64,000 bases of DNA, from assembly GCA_038207425.1 (NCBI GenBank), contig JBBQZU010000011.1, positions 1 through 64,000 of the forward strand. The letters are read 5' to 3'. Positions 9,433-19,114 of this stretch are shown here, piece after piece. The DNA is from JBBQZU01 sp038207425. GTDB lineage: Bacteria > Bacteroidota > Bacteroidia > Flavobacteriales_D > Cryomorphaceae. The position numbers and the translations under genes were made by a program. Position 1 is the stretch's first letter; every line of letters begins with the position of its first letter. Under the pieces are notes generated by a model. It saw only the letters and a program-made list of their open reading frames with translations, searched no databases and had not been told where the DNA came from.

Positions 9433-9934
9433 AATGTTTACCGGTTTAAACTTATCCATTTTATGTGAAATAAATTGCACAAATATAAGTCATCTAAATC
9501 CTGAGTTTAGTCATCCTTCAAAATTTCCGAAGCCGAAGAATAACTAAGCATCTCTATAGCTCTAAACTGAATTTGCAAAGTGAGCTCGAAAAACACCTTT
9601 TGGCGCTCAGTTTTTATTGGAAGCCAATTTCAAGATTACATTTTTCATTCTCCTGCAACCGGCAAAAGTGTACGCTAGTTTCAATAGGTATGCTGGGCAA
9701 AATTATTAACGAATTGTGCAGATCAAATAGGAACAAAGCGGAGAACAGATAGCTTTAGTATGCAACAAACACGGGCCGAACCCCTTTCCCTATGATATTC
9801 CCACCTGCTTTGAGCCAAACGATCCGACAAATGGGTATGTTCTGAATATACCCCTTTGTAGGCTTTTATTGAAGTTGGTGCCTGCCTTACTTTTGAATCA
9901 ACAATTAAAGTCAACTAATCCTAAAGGTTTAATC
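9433..9934. other. intergenic between divergent units, no gene seen
   Basis: This 500-base region separates the leftward lipoprotein gene from the rightward TonB-like remnant. Short frames present here have no family-like content or signal sequence. No tRNA or strong hairpin was found. Confidence 0.5.
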
Positions 9935-10297
9935 ATGAAAACGTCAAATTCAAAATCATTCCGCTTCCTACTCGCCGCCAGTCTATTTCTGGGATTGCTG
10001 CTTCAAGCCAATATTGGTTTCGACCAGGATATGGTTGCATTTACTGGCGACAAGCTATTATCCGAAACGTTAGAAACCATTATAAGCGAACAAGGCCCCT
10101 TGGGCCATGTTGCTCCGCAGTTTCCAGCGGTTACGGGTTACTCGAATTTGAATCAATACATAGGAGCTAAACTGGTGTAGCCCGGCTCAGAGAACTTTAC
10201 CGGAAGCTTTGGAGCTATGAAAGTGTTTTTTCAAATTGAAAAATGGTAAAGTTGGTAAGATAAAGACCGTGGTCACGAAGAGATGTGTCTATAAAGA
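9935..10297 (+). pseudogene. remnant of a secreted TonB C-terminal-domain protein
   Basis: An ATG at 9935 opens a signal peptide (FRFLLAASLFLGLLLQANI). The 81-codon frame ends with PQFPAVTGYSNLNQYIGAKLV and a TAG at 10178-10180. The end resembles the start of a TonB_C domain (NQYI...KLxYP), and the codons after the TAG continue in frame with PGSENF and MKVFFQIEK. One base later in phase the reading continues KNGKVGKIKTVVTK, as in TonB_C proteins. The simplest reading is a TonB_C gene with one nonsense change (Tyr to TAG) and one frameshift near 10240, its end lost in a repeat. It could also be a genuine 81-residue secreted protein, but I think that less likely. Confidence 0.55.
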
Positions 10298-10424
10298 TGC
10301 TCCGTGTTTTCTTTGTGCCCTTTGCGTACTTCGTGGTTTCATTCACCACTAGGGTCACTACAATCACGAAGCGATGTGAATATTTATCTGAATTGGTGAT
10401 TTCTTTGTGTGCTTTGTGGTTTCA
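10273..10424. repeat. two imperfect copies of a hairpin-forming intergenic repeat
   Basis: Copy one (10273-10343) and copy two (10364-10424) share TCACGAAG-GATGTG at the left and TTTCTTTGTG followed by CTT-GTGGTTTCA at the right. In copy one the ends CACGAAG and CTTCGTG are inverted repeats, so each unit could fold. The pattern resembles a dispersed intergenic repeat seen in many bacterial genomes. From 10425 to 10719 I see nothing else of note. Confidence 0.5.
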
Positions 10425-10719
10425 ATTTTTACTTCATTGAGAAAAATGTTCGGTCAAAACCATCCCATGGAACAACTATCCATCAAAGCTTCGCTCAACG
10501 TGCGCTTTTGCTTTCGTTATTGGTAAGTATTTGAAGTCTGTGAGAGAATAATTCTTTACAGGATTGAATAAAAATTGATTAGACTGAAACCCGCATTTGA
10601 ATCTAGTCAAAGAGCAAGAAACAAAATCGACTCGAAAGCTTTCAACTTCCGGCCGATCGTCGCCGTAACTCCTTTTTCAATCTTCACGAATCATCGAGTG
10701 TCCCTCACATTCTAAAAAC

Positions 10720-13700
10720 CTATCTCAGCCGGCTTCGGTGCAAATGAACGAGAATCCTGGTCACCTTGCCAGTGCGCATAAAAATCTCATTGCTTAAGGC
10801 CGCATCAAGTTCCAAACCGGCAATTGCCTTTGATGTGCCATCGTGGAAGGTAAGCTCAAGACCTTCATTTCCAGCTACCTGATAAATTATTAGCACCTGG
10901 CAACAAGTGAAGGCGAGCGATGCTTCCGGTAGTTCAATCTCTTCAATACGCTGGTCTATGGCAATCAGCTCCACCCTTTCTGATGCCTTTAAAAAGGCTT
11001 CGCCTTTGAGCAGAAAAGGCGCAAATTGGAGCTTGCCTGCTTCTACTGAAACCCCGAGTTCGCCCATGCGCACAAGAATATCTTCCTTCACTTGGCCGGT
11101 CATACCCGGTTGCTGGGCACCTCGGTGCCAAGGCGTATGTGAATAAGGATCGGTGGGAAAAACGCCGTAAAGCTTCGGGTCCTTGTGGAGTCCGATGCCT
11201 TCGCTAATCTGATCAAAATGGGCGAAAAGACGCTCGAGTGTTGCGGGATTTGCCCCTTCCTTTACCGCGTTTTGGCATACTTCCATCACTGCGTAACAGA
11301 GTTTGGACACCATATGCCAGTAGATAGATCCTAAGCCTTCGTAGGCAAAAAAAGTTCCGGAGCGGCCCGTGAAGGATTTGTGGTGGAATACAGCTTCAAA
11401 AATCTGCAATGCCCTTTCCTTTCCACCGGCTGCAAGCTCGGCAAAAGTACCAGATTGGAGCGTTTCAAGGGCACGCACCAAATCGGATGCATTTTTAAAA
11501 TCGCCATTGAAATGGTAATTCCCGTCTACATCGCGATTGATAAGCAAGTTGTTCTTCTGTGCTTCCATCGCCATGAAGAGCTCTGAACTGTGCACCATCT
11601 TTGTTGGAATGATATTTTTCTGAAGAAATCCGGGCAGTTGCTTGTTGGGATAAAGCATGTAGCTCATTTGATCAGGGCGATACAAGGCGCTCGCTCTCAG
11701 TGCATCTAAAAGCTGAAGTGCTTCTTCTGGGCTCAAAAGACTGGCGCTCAGAGCGGCCACTTGTCCTTCGAGCATCTCGCTCAGGTAACCAACAGAAATT
11801 CCTTCAGCGTCAAAACTTATAAGATTGTAAGCGTGGTACAGACCGTCGGTGCGGCGGTTTGCGCGTATGGAATGCTCGAGGTATTGTAAGACTACTTCGA
11901 CGAAATCGCGCATTTCGGCTGGTGTCAATGATGCTTTCGTCCCGGAGTAACCACTTTTGTAGACCATTTCGCGGTAAGCACTGCCAGCCCTGCCAAGACC
12001 TTCAGTAATGTTTTTACGCTCGCGATGACTTATGGAGTCAGAAAGGAGATGTCGGTGAGACTCCAATATAGATTTCACGCTTGAAAACATGGATAAGAGC
12101 TCTTCAGATACTTCTATATCCGCGTGGAGCTCCCTTTCAAAGATGGGCTCAAAAAACTTCAGGAATCGACGGAGGTAATTCAAGGTGACCATTGAAACGC
12201 CATTGCCCACCAATGCGTTATTGGCATCGTTCCACTCCGGGCGTTGCGTATTGAGCCAAATACCCGCGTCAGGCACAAAATTGGACACTTTCGCGAGTAC
12301 GGTCACCAGGATTTTTTCTATGAAATTCACCCGATGGATAGACGCTATTTTGCTGCCAAGCAGCGCACCATCGGCGCCATTTTCGGCTACACGCAATCGG
12401 ATGGTATGGTCCAGCGATTTATCAAAATCAATCGTATCCTTGGGATTTTCTACAATCTCATCATAGGGTTTTATGCGGTAAGGGACATTGGCAAATACAA
12501 AATTGGTTCGTTTCAAAAGTCTCGAAAATCCGCGCGGATCATAGCCATGGTGAAATTCTAGAAACTTGAGAAGATAGATAATCTGGTGGTCGCCCCAATA
12601 GCCGATAAACGACCAAGGATCATCCGGTTCTACCACTTCCCAATCAAAACCACTTTTGGTAATGCGGTAAGGGTTGTATCCATCGAAGGTACTTGCATTC
12701 AAAAATTTATAGATCATTCCTTCCACAAATGCCGGATAGGCGTGTACGAGGGCTTCCCAATTTTGAAAAATATCGCGCCAGTTGCCTTCGTAATCCAAAA
12801 TCTTAGATCCATCAATCTCGCTTCGGATGTTGATGGAAAACCTGTTCCAGGGGCGGCTGGGGTCTCCGTGGCGACGGCTGAACTTTAAAGGAAGGTACTC
12901 TCTGCACAGGCGTTGGAAGTCAGGATCTGACACCCTATCAAGCCTGGAGTGAAGGGATGCGAGATCAAAGCGGGTTTCGATGCCATCAATAAAGGCACGG
13001 TGCTCAGCCGCTACTTGAGCATTTGCTTTGCGCAGATAGTCACCAAACTCCTTTTTTTCAATCAGGTAATTCTCATCAAAAATACCGCCGCGCATAATGT
13101 TGAAGAGCACATTGGCGTAGTGTCTGGTATCGCGAAGCGGATCTGAGCTGTAGGTCAACCCATCGGCACCAGCCACAAGTTTTAAGAGATTCTCAGTTCC
13201 AAGAGCGATATCAGCTTCTACTTTGGCCGCTAGATAAGGATCGCGCTTAATGCGGTGGCTCAGATCCACCATATCGGCCTGTGTTTGGTTCACGTTTGCC
13301 ATGATGGTCCAACGGGTATCGGCATACGGTGCGAGGGTAAGCTCTGTGAGCAAAAAATAAGCACCCTGCTCACCCTTCGCGTCCGTCTCTTGGGTGATGG
13401 GTTGACATTTTCGAAACTTCTCCAACTGTAGCGATGAGAGCAGATGTTTTGGGTTTTCGAGCTCCAATGACCATGACACATTGGCTTTGAGCGCCTCACT
13501 CGGCTCGGCACGATCGACAATAATGGCGCTCAAGGCAAAAATACCCATTCCCGATTCCGGCGCGAGCTCGGTGCGCTTATACGCGTCCACCAGGTTGCTT
13601 TGTCGGCGTTGCAAGTCACTGTTTACGCCATAGGTCAGCACATTTTGGATGCCGTCTATCAGTTTCACTTTTATAAGGCTGCCAGAAGTATTGACCAATG

Positions 13701-14133
13701 CAGATTGCCGCACAAACCCAAATAAATTGCTCGAATTCCAGGTATAGCTGAACTGCAGACCGAGGTCCATATTGATCTCTTCAAACATCACCTTGTTGCC
13801 TGTGCGGTTCTTATAAAGATTGCGCTGCACGCCATGGCGAAGCGGGCTCACCCCTGAGAAAGGCTCCCATATTTCAACACCCCCGTTTCTCTCCACCTGA
13901 AAAATTGATTTGCTCCCTGTGGTATGAGCCATTTCGGTAAGTTTATCGTCTGTGTAATACGGAAACAAGGCCCCTTCTACATCTTTTCTACCCGCCGTGA
14001 GGCCGCCATTGCTGGAAATGAACATCCAGTGGTTTGAGTCGCTCACAAGGCTCATTAAAAATGGACGCATGGCATCCGATTGGGGAATTTTAAACCAACT
14101 CTCTTTGTTTACTTCTTCTATACTTATTGCCAC
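10720..14133 (-). CDS. very large GH94-like protein, putative glycoside phosphorylase or hydrolase
   Basis: This leftward frame of about 1137 residues has no family I can name with certainty. The N-terminal third is beta-rich and holds EIWEPFSGVSPLRHG, recalling the N-terminal domain of GH94 phosphorylases. The middle looks like an alpha/alpha barrel, with WRDIFQNWEA, FDGYNPYRI, WSFIGYWGDHQI and PEWNDANNALVGNG about two thirds of the way along; DWND is the catalytic acid region in GH94. The start is taken as GTG at 14133, because a promoter-like element covers the upstream TTG at 14179-14181. No signal peptide is seen, so it is probably cytoplasmic. It stands alone between a repeat region and a long gap, giving no substrate hint. 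Confidence 0.75.
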   Translation of the reverse strand: MAISIEEVNKESWFKIPQSDAMRPFLMSLVSDSNHWMFISSNGGLTAGRKDVEGALFPYYTDDKLTEMAHTTGSKSIFQVERNGGVEIWEPFSGVSPLRHGVQRNLYKNRTGNKVMFEEINMDLGLQFSYTWNSSNLFGFVRQSALVNTSGSLIKVKLIDGIQNVLTYGVNSDLQRRQSNLVDAYKRTELAPESGMGIFALSAIIVDRAEPSEALKANVSWSLELENPKHLLSSLQLEKFRKCQPITQETDAKGEQGAYFLLTELTLAPYADTRWTIMANVNQTQADMVDLSHRIKRDPYLAAKVEADIALGTENLLKLVAGADGLTYSSDPLRDTRHYANVLFNIMRGGIFDENYLIEKKEFGDYLRKANAQVAAEHRAFIDGIETRFDLASLHSRLDRVSDPDFQRLCREYLPLKFSRRHGDPSRPWNRFSINIRSEIDGSKILDYEGNWRDIFQNWEALVHAYPAFVEGMIYKFLNASTFDGYNPYRITKSGFDWEVVEPDDPWSFIGYWGDHQIIYLLKFLEFHHGYDPRGFSRLLKRTNFVFANVPYRIKPYDEIVENPKDTIDFDKSLDHTIRLRVAENGADGALLGSKIASIHRVNFIEKILVTVLAKVSNFVPDAGIWLNTQRPEWNDANNALVGNGVSMVTLNYLRRFLKFFEPIFERELHADIEVSEELLSMFSSVKSILESHRHLLSDSISHRERKNITEGLGRAGSAYREMVYKSGYSGTKASLTPAEMRDFVEVVLQYLEHSIRANRRTDGLYHAYNLISFDAEGISVGYLSEMLEGQVAALSASLLSPEEALQLLDALRASALYRPDQMSYMLYPNKQLPGFLQKNIIPTKMVHSSELFMAMEAQKNNLLINRDVDGNYHFNGDFKNASDLVRALETLQSGTFAELAAGGKERALQIFEAVFHHKSFTGRSGTFFAYEGLGSIYWHMVSKLCYAVMEVCQNAVKEGANPATLERLFAHFDQISEGIGLHKDPKLYGVFPTDPYSHTPWHRGAQQPGMTGQVKEDILVRMGELGVSVEAGKLQFAPFLLKGEAFLKASERVELIAIDQRIEEIELPEASLAFTCCQVLIIYQVAGNEGLELTFHDGTSKAIAGLELDAALSNEIFMRTGKVTRILVHLHRSRLR

Positions 14134-14178
14134 GCTATTGGGTATTAAAGGCGGTGGACCGACACAAAATTGAAAATT

Positions 14179-14207
14179 CAAATATTTACATTCTTGACCA
14201 TCCTCAA
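14179..14207 (-). promoter_or_regulatory. candidate promoter of the GH94-like gene
   Basis: On the minus strand a TTG (14205-14207) is followed after 18 bases by AATATTTG (14179-14186), close to the Bacteroidota TTG-N19-TAnnTTTG pattern. It points at the GTG start at 14133 with a leader of roughly 40 bases. Consensus is not perfect. Confidence 0.4.
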
Positions 14208-14983
14208 CACATTATGGCTGAATCCATTTAAATTGAAAGTAGGATAGGGTCATTGGTAGCGCTTCATGCACCTGGTTCGGTATAAGTTTCAATACAATCC
14301 ATAGCCACTCGGTAAGTGCTATTGACCGGCTTTCTGCTTTTATTGGTTGGTCGGTTGTACCATCTGTTTGATCTGTTCTTCCGCCTTACTCTAGCTCCAG
14401 TCACCAGCAGTTTGGCTTGACGCGAAGTTTTTAACTGACTGGTCAAAGAATAAGTTGGCTTGGTTCAAGGACCATATCTGCTCAATTTTCGGGGCCACCC
14501 CCGTGCTGCGCATTCACCCCAAAGGCTTAAGCAATCAGACGGTTAAATCACCTTTAACAATTTTTTCGTCCTGAAGTCTTTTCCTGTGTAACAGGGCAAA
14601 TCCAAAATGCAAGCACCCCGAAACTGACCGTGAGCTTCAGCAAAAATGACAAGCACTTTCCAATGTCAAAAAAAGCTCCGGTTATTCCAGCACGCAGTCC
14701 GACTGTTTCCGGAATGGTTTGGTTTATGAAAGAAATCCATTTCTGCACGAGCAGAAGGCTTTTCAAAACTGAAATCACGGCCGTCATGATTTGAAAAAAG
14801 GACGCTGTCAAGGTAATCTTAGCGCTGCCTGAAAGCGGATTTGAAATTAATAAACAAATGTAACCACCAAAAATTCAAATCAAACTTTCTAAGCGGTAGA
14901 AACACAATGAGCCGTGCATTCATAAATTCAGATGCATCTAGTGGTGCTCTATAAAATATGTCGAATATGCTCCCTCTGCTGAC
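14208..14983. other. long intergenic stretch with one weak small reading frame
   Basis: A leftward frame (ATG at 14787, stop at 14554, about 77 residues) is hydrophobic in two parts and ends CPVTQEKTSGRKNC, but it has no recognised family or promoter. A second short basic frame at 14264-14446 also looks accidental. I treat the region as non-coding or decayed. Confidence 0.35.
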
Positions 14984-15892
14984 TTAAGATGCGGCTCTCT
15001 TTCTGTAGAATCCTTCCATGACAATGGAGTGTGGAAGGGTAAGCACCGAAATGAGAATAAACACCAGGAGCAAATTGGAAATGGGCAGCCAGTTCATATA
15101 AGAAACGAAGAGCAAGAAAGCCGAGCCAAAAAGACTCAAGAAGGTATAAGGCAGCAGCAGTTTAAGAAAAGCCCCAACGGAAAACTTGCGCTTTAAATCA
15201 CGCATGAAATCGTACTCATCAGAGAGCACCTTGAGCGAATGAATCACGACAAAAAATAACGTAAAAGCCGTCAAAATAGGGAATACCAAGAAGCTAAACT
15301 GAATGAGTCCCATCACGAATACTTCGATGGCGACCCGCTCTAAGGAGATGACTTTTTTAAGAACACCATAGGTTAATATGACCGCCACCACCAAGGCTGA
15401 CGCAATAAGCAGCACATGATAAAATTGTGGATTCATTACTGCAGTAAGATTGGCCATTTCGGGATTTCCATCGGCTATGGCGGCAATTTCAGCACCACCA
15501 AAATAGATCAAGCCTGAAAGAACCGTGCTTCCCCAGGCAAAGTACAGCAGGGATTTAAGTTTTACTGAAAACGTGATATCTGCAAATTGCGATTGCCCGA
15601 AATGATAAGCAGATAAGGCGAGAAAAAGCGCCATGCTCCATATGGGTGCCATAAGCCAAGCCAACACGTAGATTGCAATAAGACTAAGGTAAAACAAATA
15701 AAATACCGCAGGCGACCAAGATGACTTTTCTAAAAAGAGCACATGGTCTATAGCTCCATGTGGAATTCCCAATAGCGCGATAAAAACGATGGCCGGAACC
15801 ACTTGCCCAGTAGTATTAAACTCCGAAACACCTGAATACAGCGCCAGGAGCATAAAAAAACAGGCTATGAATACGAAGGTTATCTTGTTCAT
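14984..15892 (-). CDS. blh: Brp/Blh-family beta-carotene 15,15'-dioxygenase
   Basis: This membrane enzyme cleaves beta-carotene to two retinals, the chromophore of microbial rhodopsins. The 302-residue protein is almost all transmembrane helix. Conserved histidine sites of the family are visible: GIPHGAIDH (H45, H50), SAYHFGQSQF (H97), VIHSLKVL, and LTLPHSIVMEGFY near the end. Such histidines bind the catalytic iron. No rhodopsin, crtB/crtI/crtY or other carotenoid gene is in this window, although blh often lies beside them, so here it is an isolated gene. Flanking regions on both sides are non-coding, consistent with separate transcription and possibly with transfer. Confidence 0.9.
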   Translation of the reverse strand: MNKITFVFIACFFMLLALYSGVSEFNTTGQVVPAIVFIALLGIPHGAIDHVLFLEKSSWSPAVFYLFYLSLIAIYVLAWLMAPIWSMALFLALSAYHFGQSQFADITFSVKLKSLLYFAWGSTVLSGLIYFGGAEIAAIADGNPEMANLTAVMNPQFYHVLLIASALVVAVILTYGVLKKVISLERVAIEVFVMGLIQFSFLVFPILTAFTLFFVVIHSLKVLSDEYDFMRDLKRKFSVGAFLKLLLPYTFLSLFGSAFLLFVSYMNWLPISNLLLVFILISVLTLPHSIVMEGFYRKRAAS

Positions 15893-16613
15893 TATTGGCA
15901 GATGGGTAAATATACAATATGCTGGCCCATTTAAATCAACAATATAAATATGCTACGTTGTTGGATTATTGATTTTAAAATCAAATAACGGCGATAAGAA
16001 GTTAGTAGAATTCAACCAACGATTTCCAAATAAGCACAGTTGCAGGATGCAAATGAAAGCGAAAGGGGAAAGCAAAGCGGCCATCTGCAAAAAAAGAATA
16101 ACGATCGTATTTCTTTACAGCAGAAGCTTTACCCACAAAAACTACCGATATGTATCGGCCCTTGGTGCCTTTAAGCTAAAGCGCGGCGGGTACATCAGAG
16201 TCTTTGCTCCGGGTTTTCTGTCGCGTGGCTACATACCCGATGGTAGAAAATAGGACGGGAATTTGCGTTTTTAAATTGTAGGTTCATTTTTTTCTAAGAT
16301 GGTCAGCAGGCGATCATCTAACTTGCCATCTCCATCCGCGTCAATCTCAGTTTCAACCCACAAGTCATATCATACAGCCCAATATGCAGGATGCGCGCGG
16401 CGGCTAGGGAAAATGATAACAAATACATGGACACCAACTGAGTGCTCATTATTGATTAAAGTTTCGGAAAAGACCCAATGGTCAAAGTATGCCTAACTTG
16501 TCAAAATAAGTTACTCTCATTTCAACAATAGCAGTTCTCCATTTTTCGACTCATGAATGCTGATGCCGAATTATTTTTGAAAAATCAAAATTCAAGCCCA
16601 GGTAAAAATGGTT
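15893..16613. other. intergenic with traces of decayed coding sequence
   Basis: No intact gene is seen. On the minus strand near 16285-16370 a frame reads YDLWVETEIDADGDGKLDD and runs on to a stop. This resembles the N-terminal motif of secreted S15 X-Pro dipeptidyl-peptidases, but equally any calcium-binding DxDxDG loop. Codons upstream contain a TGA. The rest shows no family-like sequence. Confidence 0.35.
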
Positions 16614-17756
16614 CTATGCCGCTACTTTAGCATGCATTCTTTGAACTTTAGATTGTTTGGCTTGTGCAGCCAAAAACGCTTCTGAAGGCCTTTCACCCAA
16701 ACGCTTCATCAACCTGAGATGCGAGGCTAGCGCTTCGCTCATCTTTGGATAATAATTGTATGGCATATTGAACTGCTTGCATTTCTCTTGTACAATTTTA
16801 CTTATAGCAGGATAGTGTACGTGACTAACTTTTGGAAATAAATGATGTTCTATCTGGAAGTTGAGGCCACCAGTAACCCATGAGATGAGTTTATTATCCA
16901 TGGCAAAATTTGAAGTGGTTTTCAACTGGTATTCTGCAAAGGCAGATTCAATGTGTTTGGTAGTATCAAGTGGGATATATTCGAATTCCGTTTTTTCAAC
17001 CACGTGAGCAAGTTGAAACACGATTGAAAGAACAATGCCCTGTACAAAGTTCATTACCAGCCAGCCCAACAGCCAACCTTGCCAGCCCCAAACGATGGTT
17101 GGAATAACCATGTAGTAAGCGATGTAGAAAACTTTGGTTCCCCAAAATATCACGTGATTTTTTGGAGTCATTTTCCAGGCTTCTGTAGTATAAATTTTTC
17201 TATTGAAATATTTTGTAAAATCCATCAGAAATACCCAGAAAATAGAAGATAAACCATAAATAAATGTTAGGTAGATATGCTGCACTTTGTGAGCAGGTAG
17301 CCATTTCTGAGTATCGCATTGGCGAATCGCCGGACTTTTAGCAATATCATCATCTATACCATCAACGTTTGTGTAAGTATGGTGAATGATGTTGTGTTTT
17401 TGCTTCCATAAAAAAGAACTGACTCCAAGAAAATTAGCAGTCATGCCCAGCGCGTCGTTCAATGTGCTGTTGGTACTGAAGCTGCCGTGGTTGGCATCGT
17501 GCATCACACTAAACCCAATAGCGGCACCAGCGAAACCAATAAGCCCAGCTAAAATGATGGCTGTAACAGCCCCTATGTCAGCTAAGATCAATGTGGCGTA
17601 AATACCCAGATGAAGGCTGATTAAAATGATTGATTTGGAGTACAACCGCCAATCGCCCGTTTTTTTGATGTTGTTCTGTGTGAAATAAGCGTCAACACCT
17701 GATTTCAGGCTTTGAAAGAATTCATTGTTGCTGTTGTTGAAAATGAACTTTGACAT
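16614..17756 (-). CDS. membrane fatty acid desaturase (acyl-CoA/lipid desaturase)
   Basis: This di-iron membrane desaturase introduces a double bond into acyl chains. All three histidine boxes are present: HDANH at 86-90, HNIIHH at 121-126, and QIEHH in NFQIEHHLFPKVSHVHYP near the C-terminus. The Q-x-x-H-H form of the third box is typical of front-end (delta-6 type) desaturases; no fused cytochrome b5 domain is seen. Four or more hydrophobic segments separate the boxes. Length, 380 residues, is normal. It stands alone and leftward; in cold or marine Bacteroidota such genes adjust membrane fluidity. Substrate and regiochemistry cannot be read from sequence. Confidence 0.92.
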   Translation of the reverse strand: MSKFIFNNSNNEFFQSLKSGVDAYFTQNNIKKTGDWRLYSKSIILISLHLGIYATLILADIGAVTAIILAGLIGFAGAAIGFSVMHDANHGSFSTNSTLNDALGMTANFLGVSSFLWKQKHNIIHHTYTNVDGIDDDIAKSPAIRQCDTQKWLPAHKVQHIYLTFIYGLSSIFWVFLMDFTKYFNRKIYTTEAWKMTPKNHVIFWGTKVFYIAYYMVIPTIVWGWQGWLLGWLVMNFVQGIVLSIVFQLAHVVEKTEFEYIPLDTTKHIESAFAEYQLKTTSNFAMDNKLISWVTGGLNFQIEHHLFPKVSHVHYPAISKIVQEKCKQFNMPYNYYPKMSEALASHLRLMKRLGERPSEAFLAAQAKQSKVQRMHAKVAA

Positions 17757-18393
17757 GATAAACTTTATAAAAGGGGTTTGAAAAAATGCCTGATCAAAAT
17801 TGTGCTGACAAGATAGGACAATATTGAGAAAAAAAATGCAATGGTTCCAGAATTAGAAAAGTTATACGGGCAAAGTGTCTGTATTTCATCACCTCGATTG
17901 GAAGAATAACGTGTTGGGGGAGGAAATTGTTGGGGCAACAGAAAAATCACACTCATTCAATTTATAAGGCACCTACTTTAATAAGTCCGGTATCGCAAAG
18001 GTAAACATCTGTTTGTTGAGTAGATTTTTCATTTGATAAGTCGCGTGCATTTTGCCAATCTCACTTTTGATATCACAGCACTCATGCACTCTTAAGGCTG
18101 CCATCGTTCAATAAAGGGTTTTAAGTATGCTGCAACTTCGAAAAGGAATCGTGAATAGATTCTATGGTAAAAATGTTCTTCAAGCCTACTTTTTTGTTTG
18201 CGTCTTTGCTCTCAGGCCGCATATCTTATAATGTAATCTTTCAGGGCATCCTTCGGGATATTGTTTGCTTCGAATTAATACCGAGTGCGGGCGTGGGTGA
18301 AAATGTAATTTGCCCCCAAGGCGCAAAAGCCTTGACAAGAACAGTAATATGGAAACTGGATTGGCACAAACCAATTAAGCCCGGTGATGGCTA
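17757..18393. other. intergenic, no gene seen
   Basis: The only longer frames (a rightward one at 18164-18397 and a leftward one at 17765-17956) lack family-like content. On the minus strand TACCTTTG (17997-18004) matches the -7 consensus and could start a long leader of the desaturase gene, but no good -33 element pairs with it. Confidence 0.4.
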
Positions 18394-18987
18394 TTAAATC
18401 ATCTGAAAAATAAACGGCGCATACACAAAAAACCGCAGTATGCGGAAGGTGCCGAGAATAAGAAGCGAGCGGAAGGAATACTTCAGCATACCAGCGCCCA
18501 TGCACATGGTGCTGAAGGGTATCGGAAACAAAGCGGCAACCACTATCAAAAAACCACCCCAGTTGCGAAGCATGGCGAAGTGCTTGCCAAACTTCACATT
18601 TACAAAAATAGAAAGGCGCTCCCAACGAATAAGACGCAGGCCAAGATAGTATGACAATAGCCCTGCTAAATAACTCAGCAAAGCCAAAACACCTACTACC
18701 AGATAAGGCGTGCTGAATTGATCAGCCCAAACAATAAATAAATCGGGTGGGATCAGCCCCAAAAATGTTTCGCTGATAAAGAAAAAAGTAAGCACCCACT
18801 CACGGGCTACCACTTCGGTAAATTGAGCGAAATAATAGGCTATGCCGGGAGTATAAGCTTCGAAGAGCGCCATACCGCTAAGCACTACTGCTACAATCAG
18901 CGCGAACTTTGCCGTAATACTTCCAAGAAATTTATAAAACCCTTTGCGGTGGTAGAAAAAATGGTAACGGCGAATTGAATTCCACAT
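18394..18987 (-). CDS. VTT-domain (DedA/YqaA-like) inner membrane protein
   Basis: The 197-residue protein has four or five hydrophobic segments. The segment ETFLGLIPPDLFIVWAD with a later GGFLIVVAALFPIPFSTMC follows the pattern of the VTT/SNARE-associated (DedA-like) family, where re-entrant loops with prolines and glycines form the core. Members are inner-membrane lipid transporters or flippases that affect envelope integrity; this protein's substrate is unknown. It is short relative to full DedA proteins and closer to YqaA/YdjX-like forms. Transcription is leftward, divergent from the isoaspartyl peptidase gene. Confidence 0.75.
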   Translation of the reverse strand: MWNSIRRYHFFYHRKGFYKFLGSITAKFALIVAVVLSGMALFEAYTPGIAYYFAQFTEVVAREWVLTFFFISETFLGLIPPDLFIVWADQFSTPYLVVGVLALLSYLAGLLSYYLGLRLIRWERLSIFVNVKFGKHFAMLRNWGGFLIVVAALFPIPFSTMCMGAGMLKYSFRSLLILGTFRILRFFVYAPFIFQMI

Positions 18988-19114
18988 ATGATCTCTGTTT
19001 CAGCATGCACTATTACGCCAAAACGAAGCGTAAAGTTAGCCACAAAAACTGTTAGTGAATGAAAGGAAATGCCCAAAAAATGATAATCTTGCATGAACGA
19101 ATTTATTACCATCC

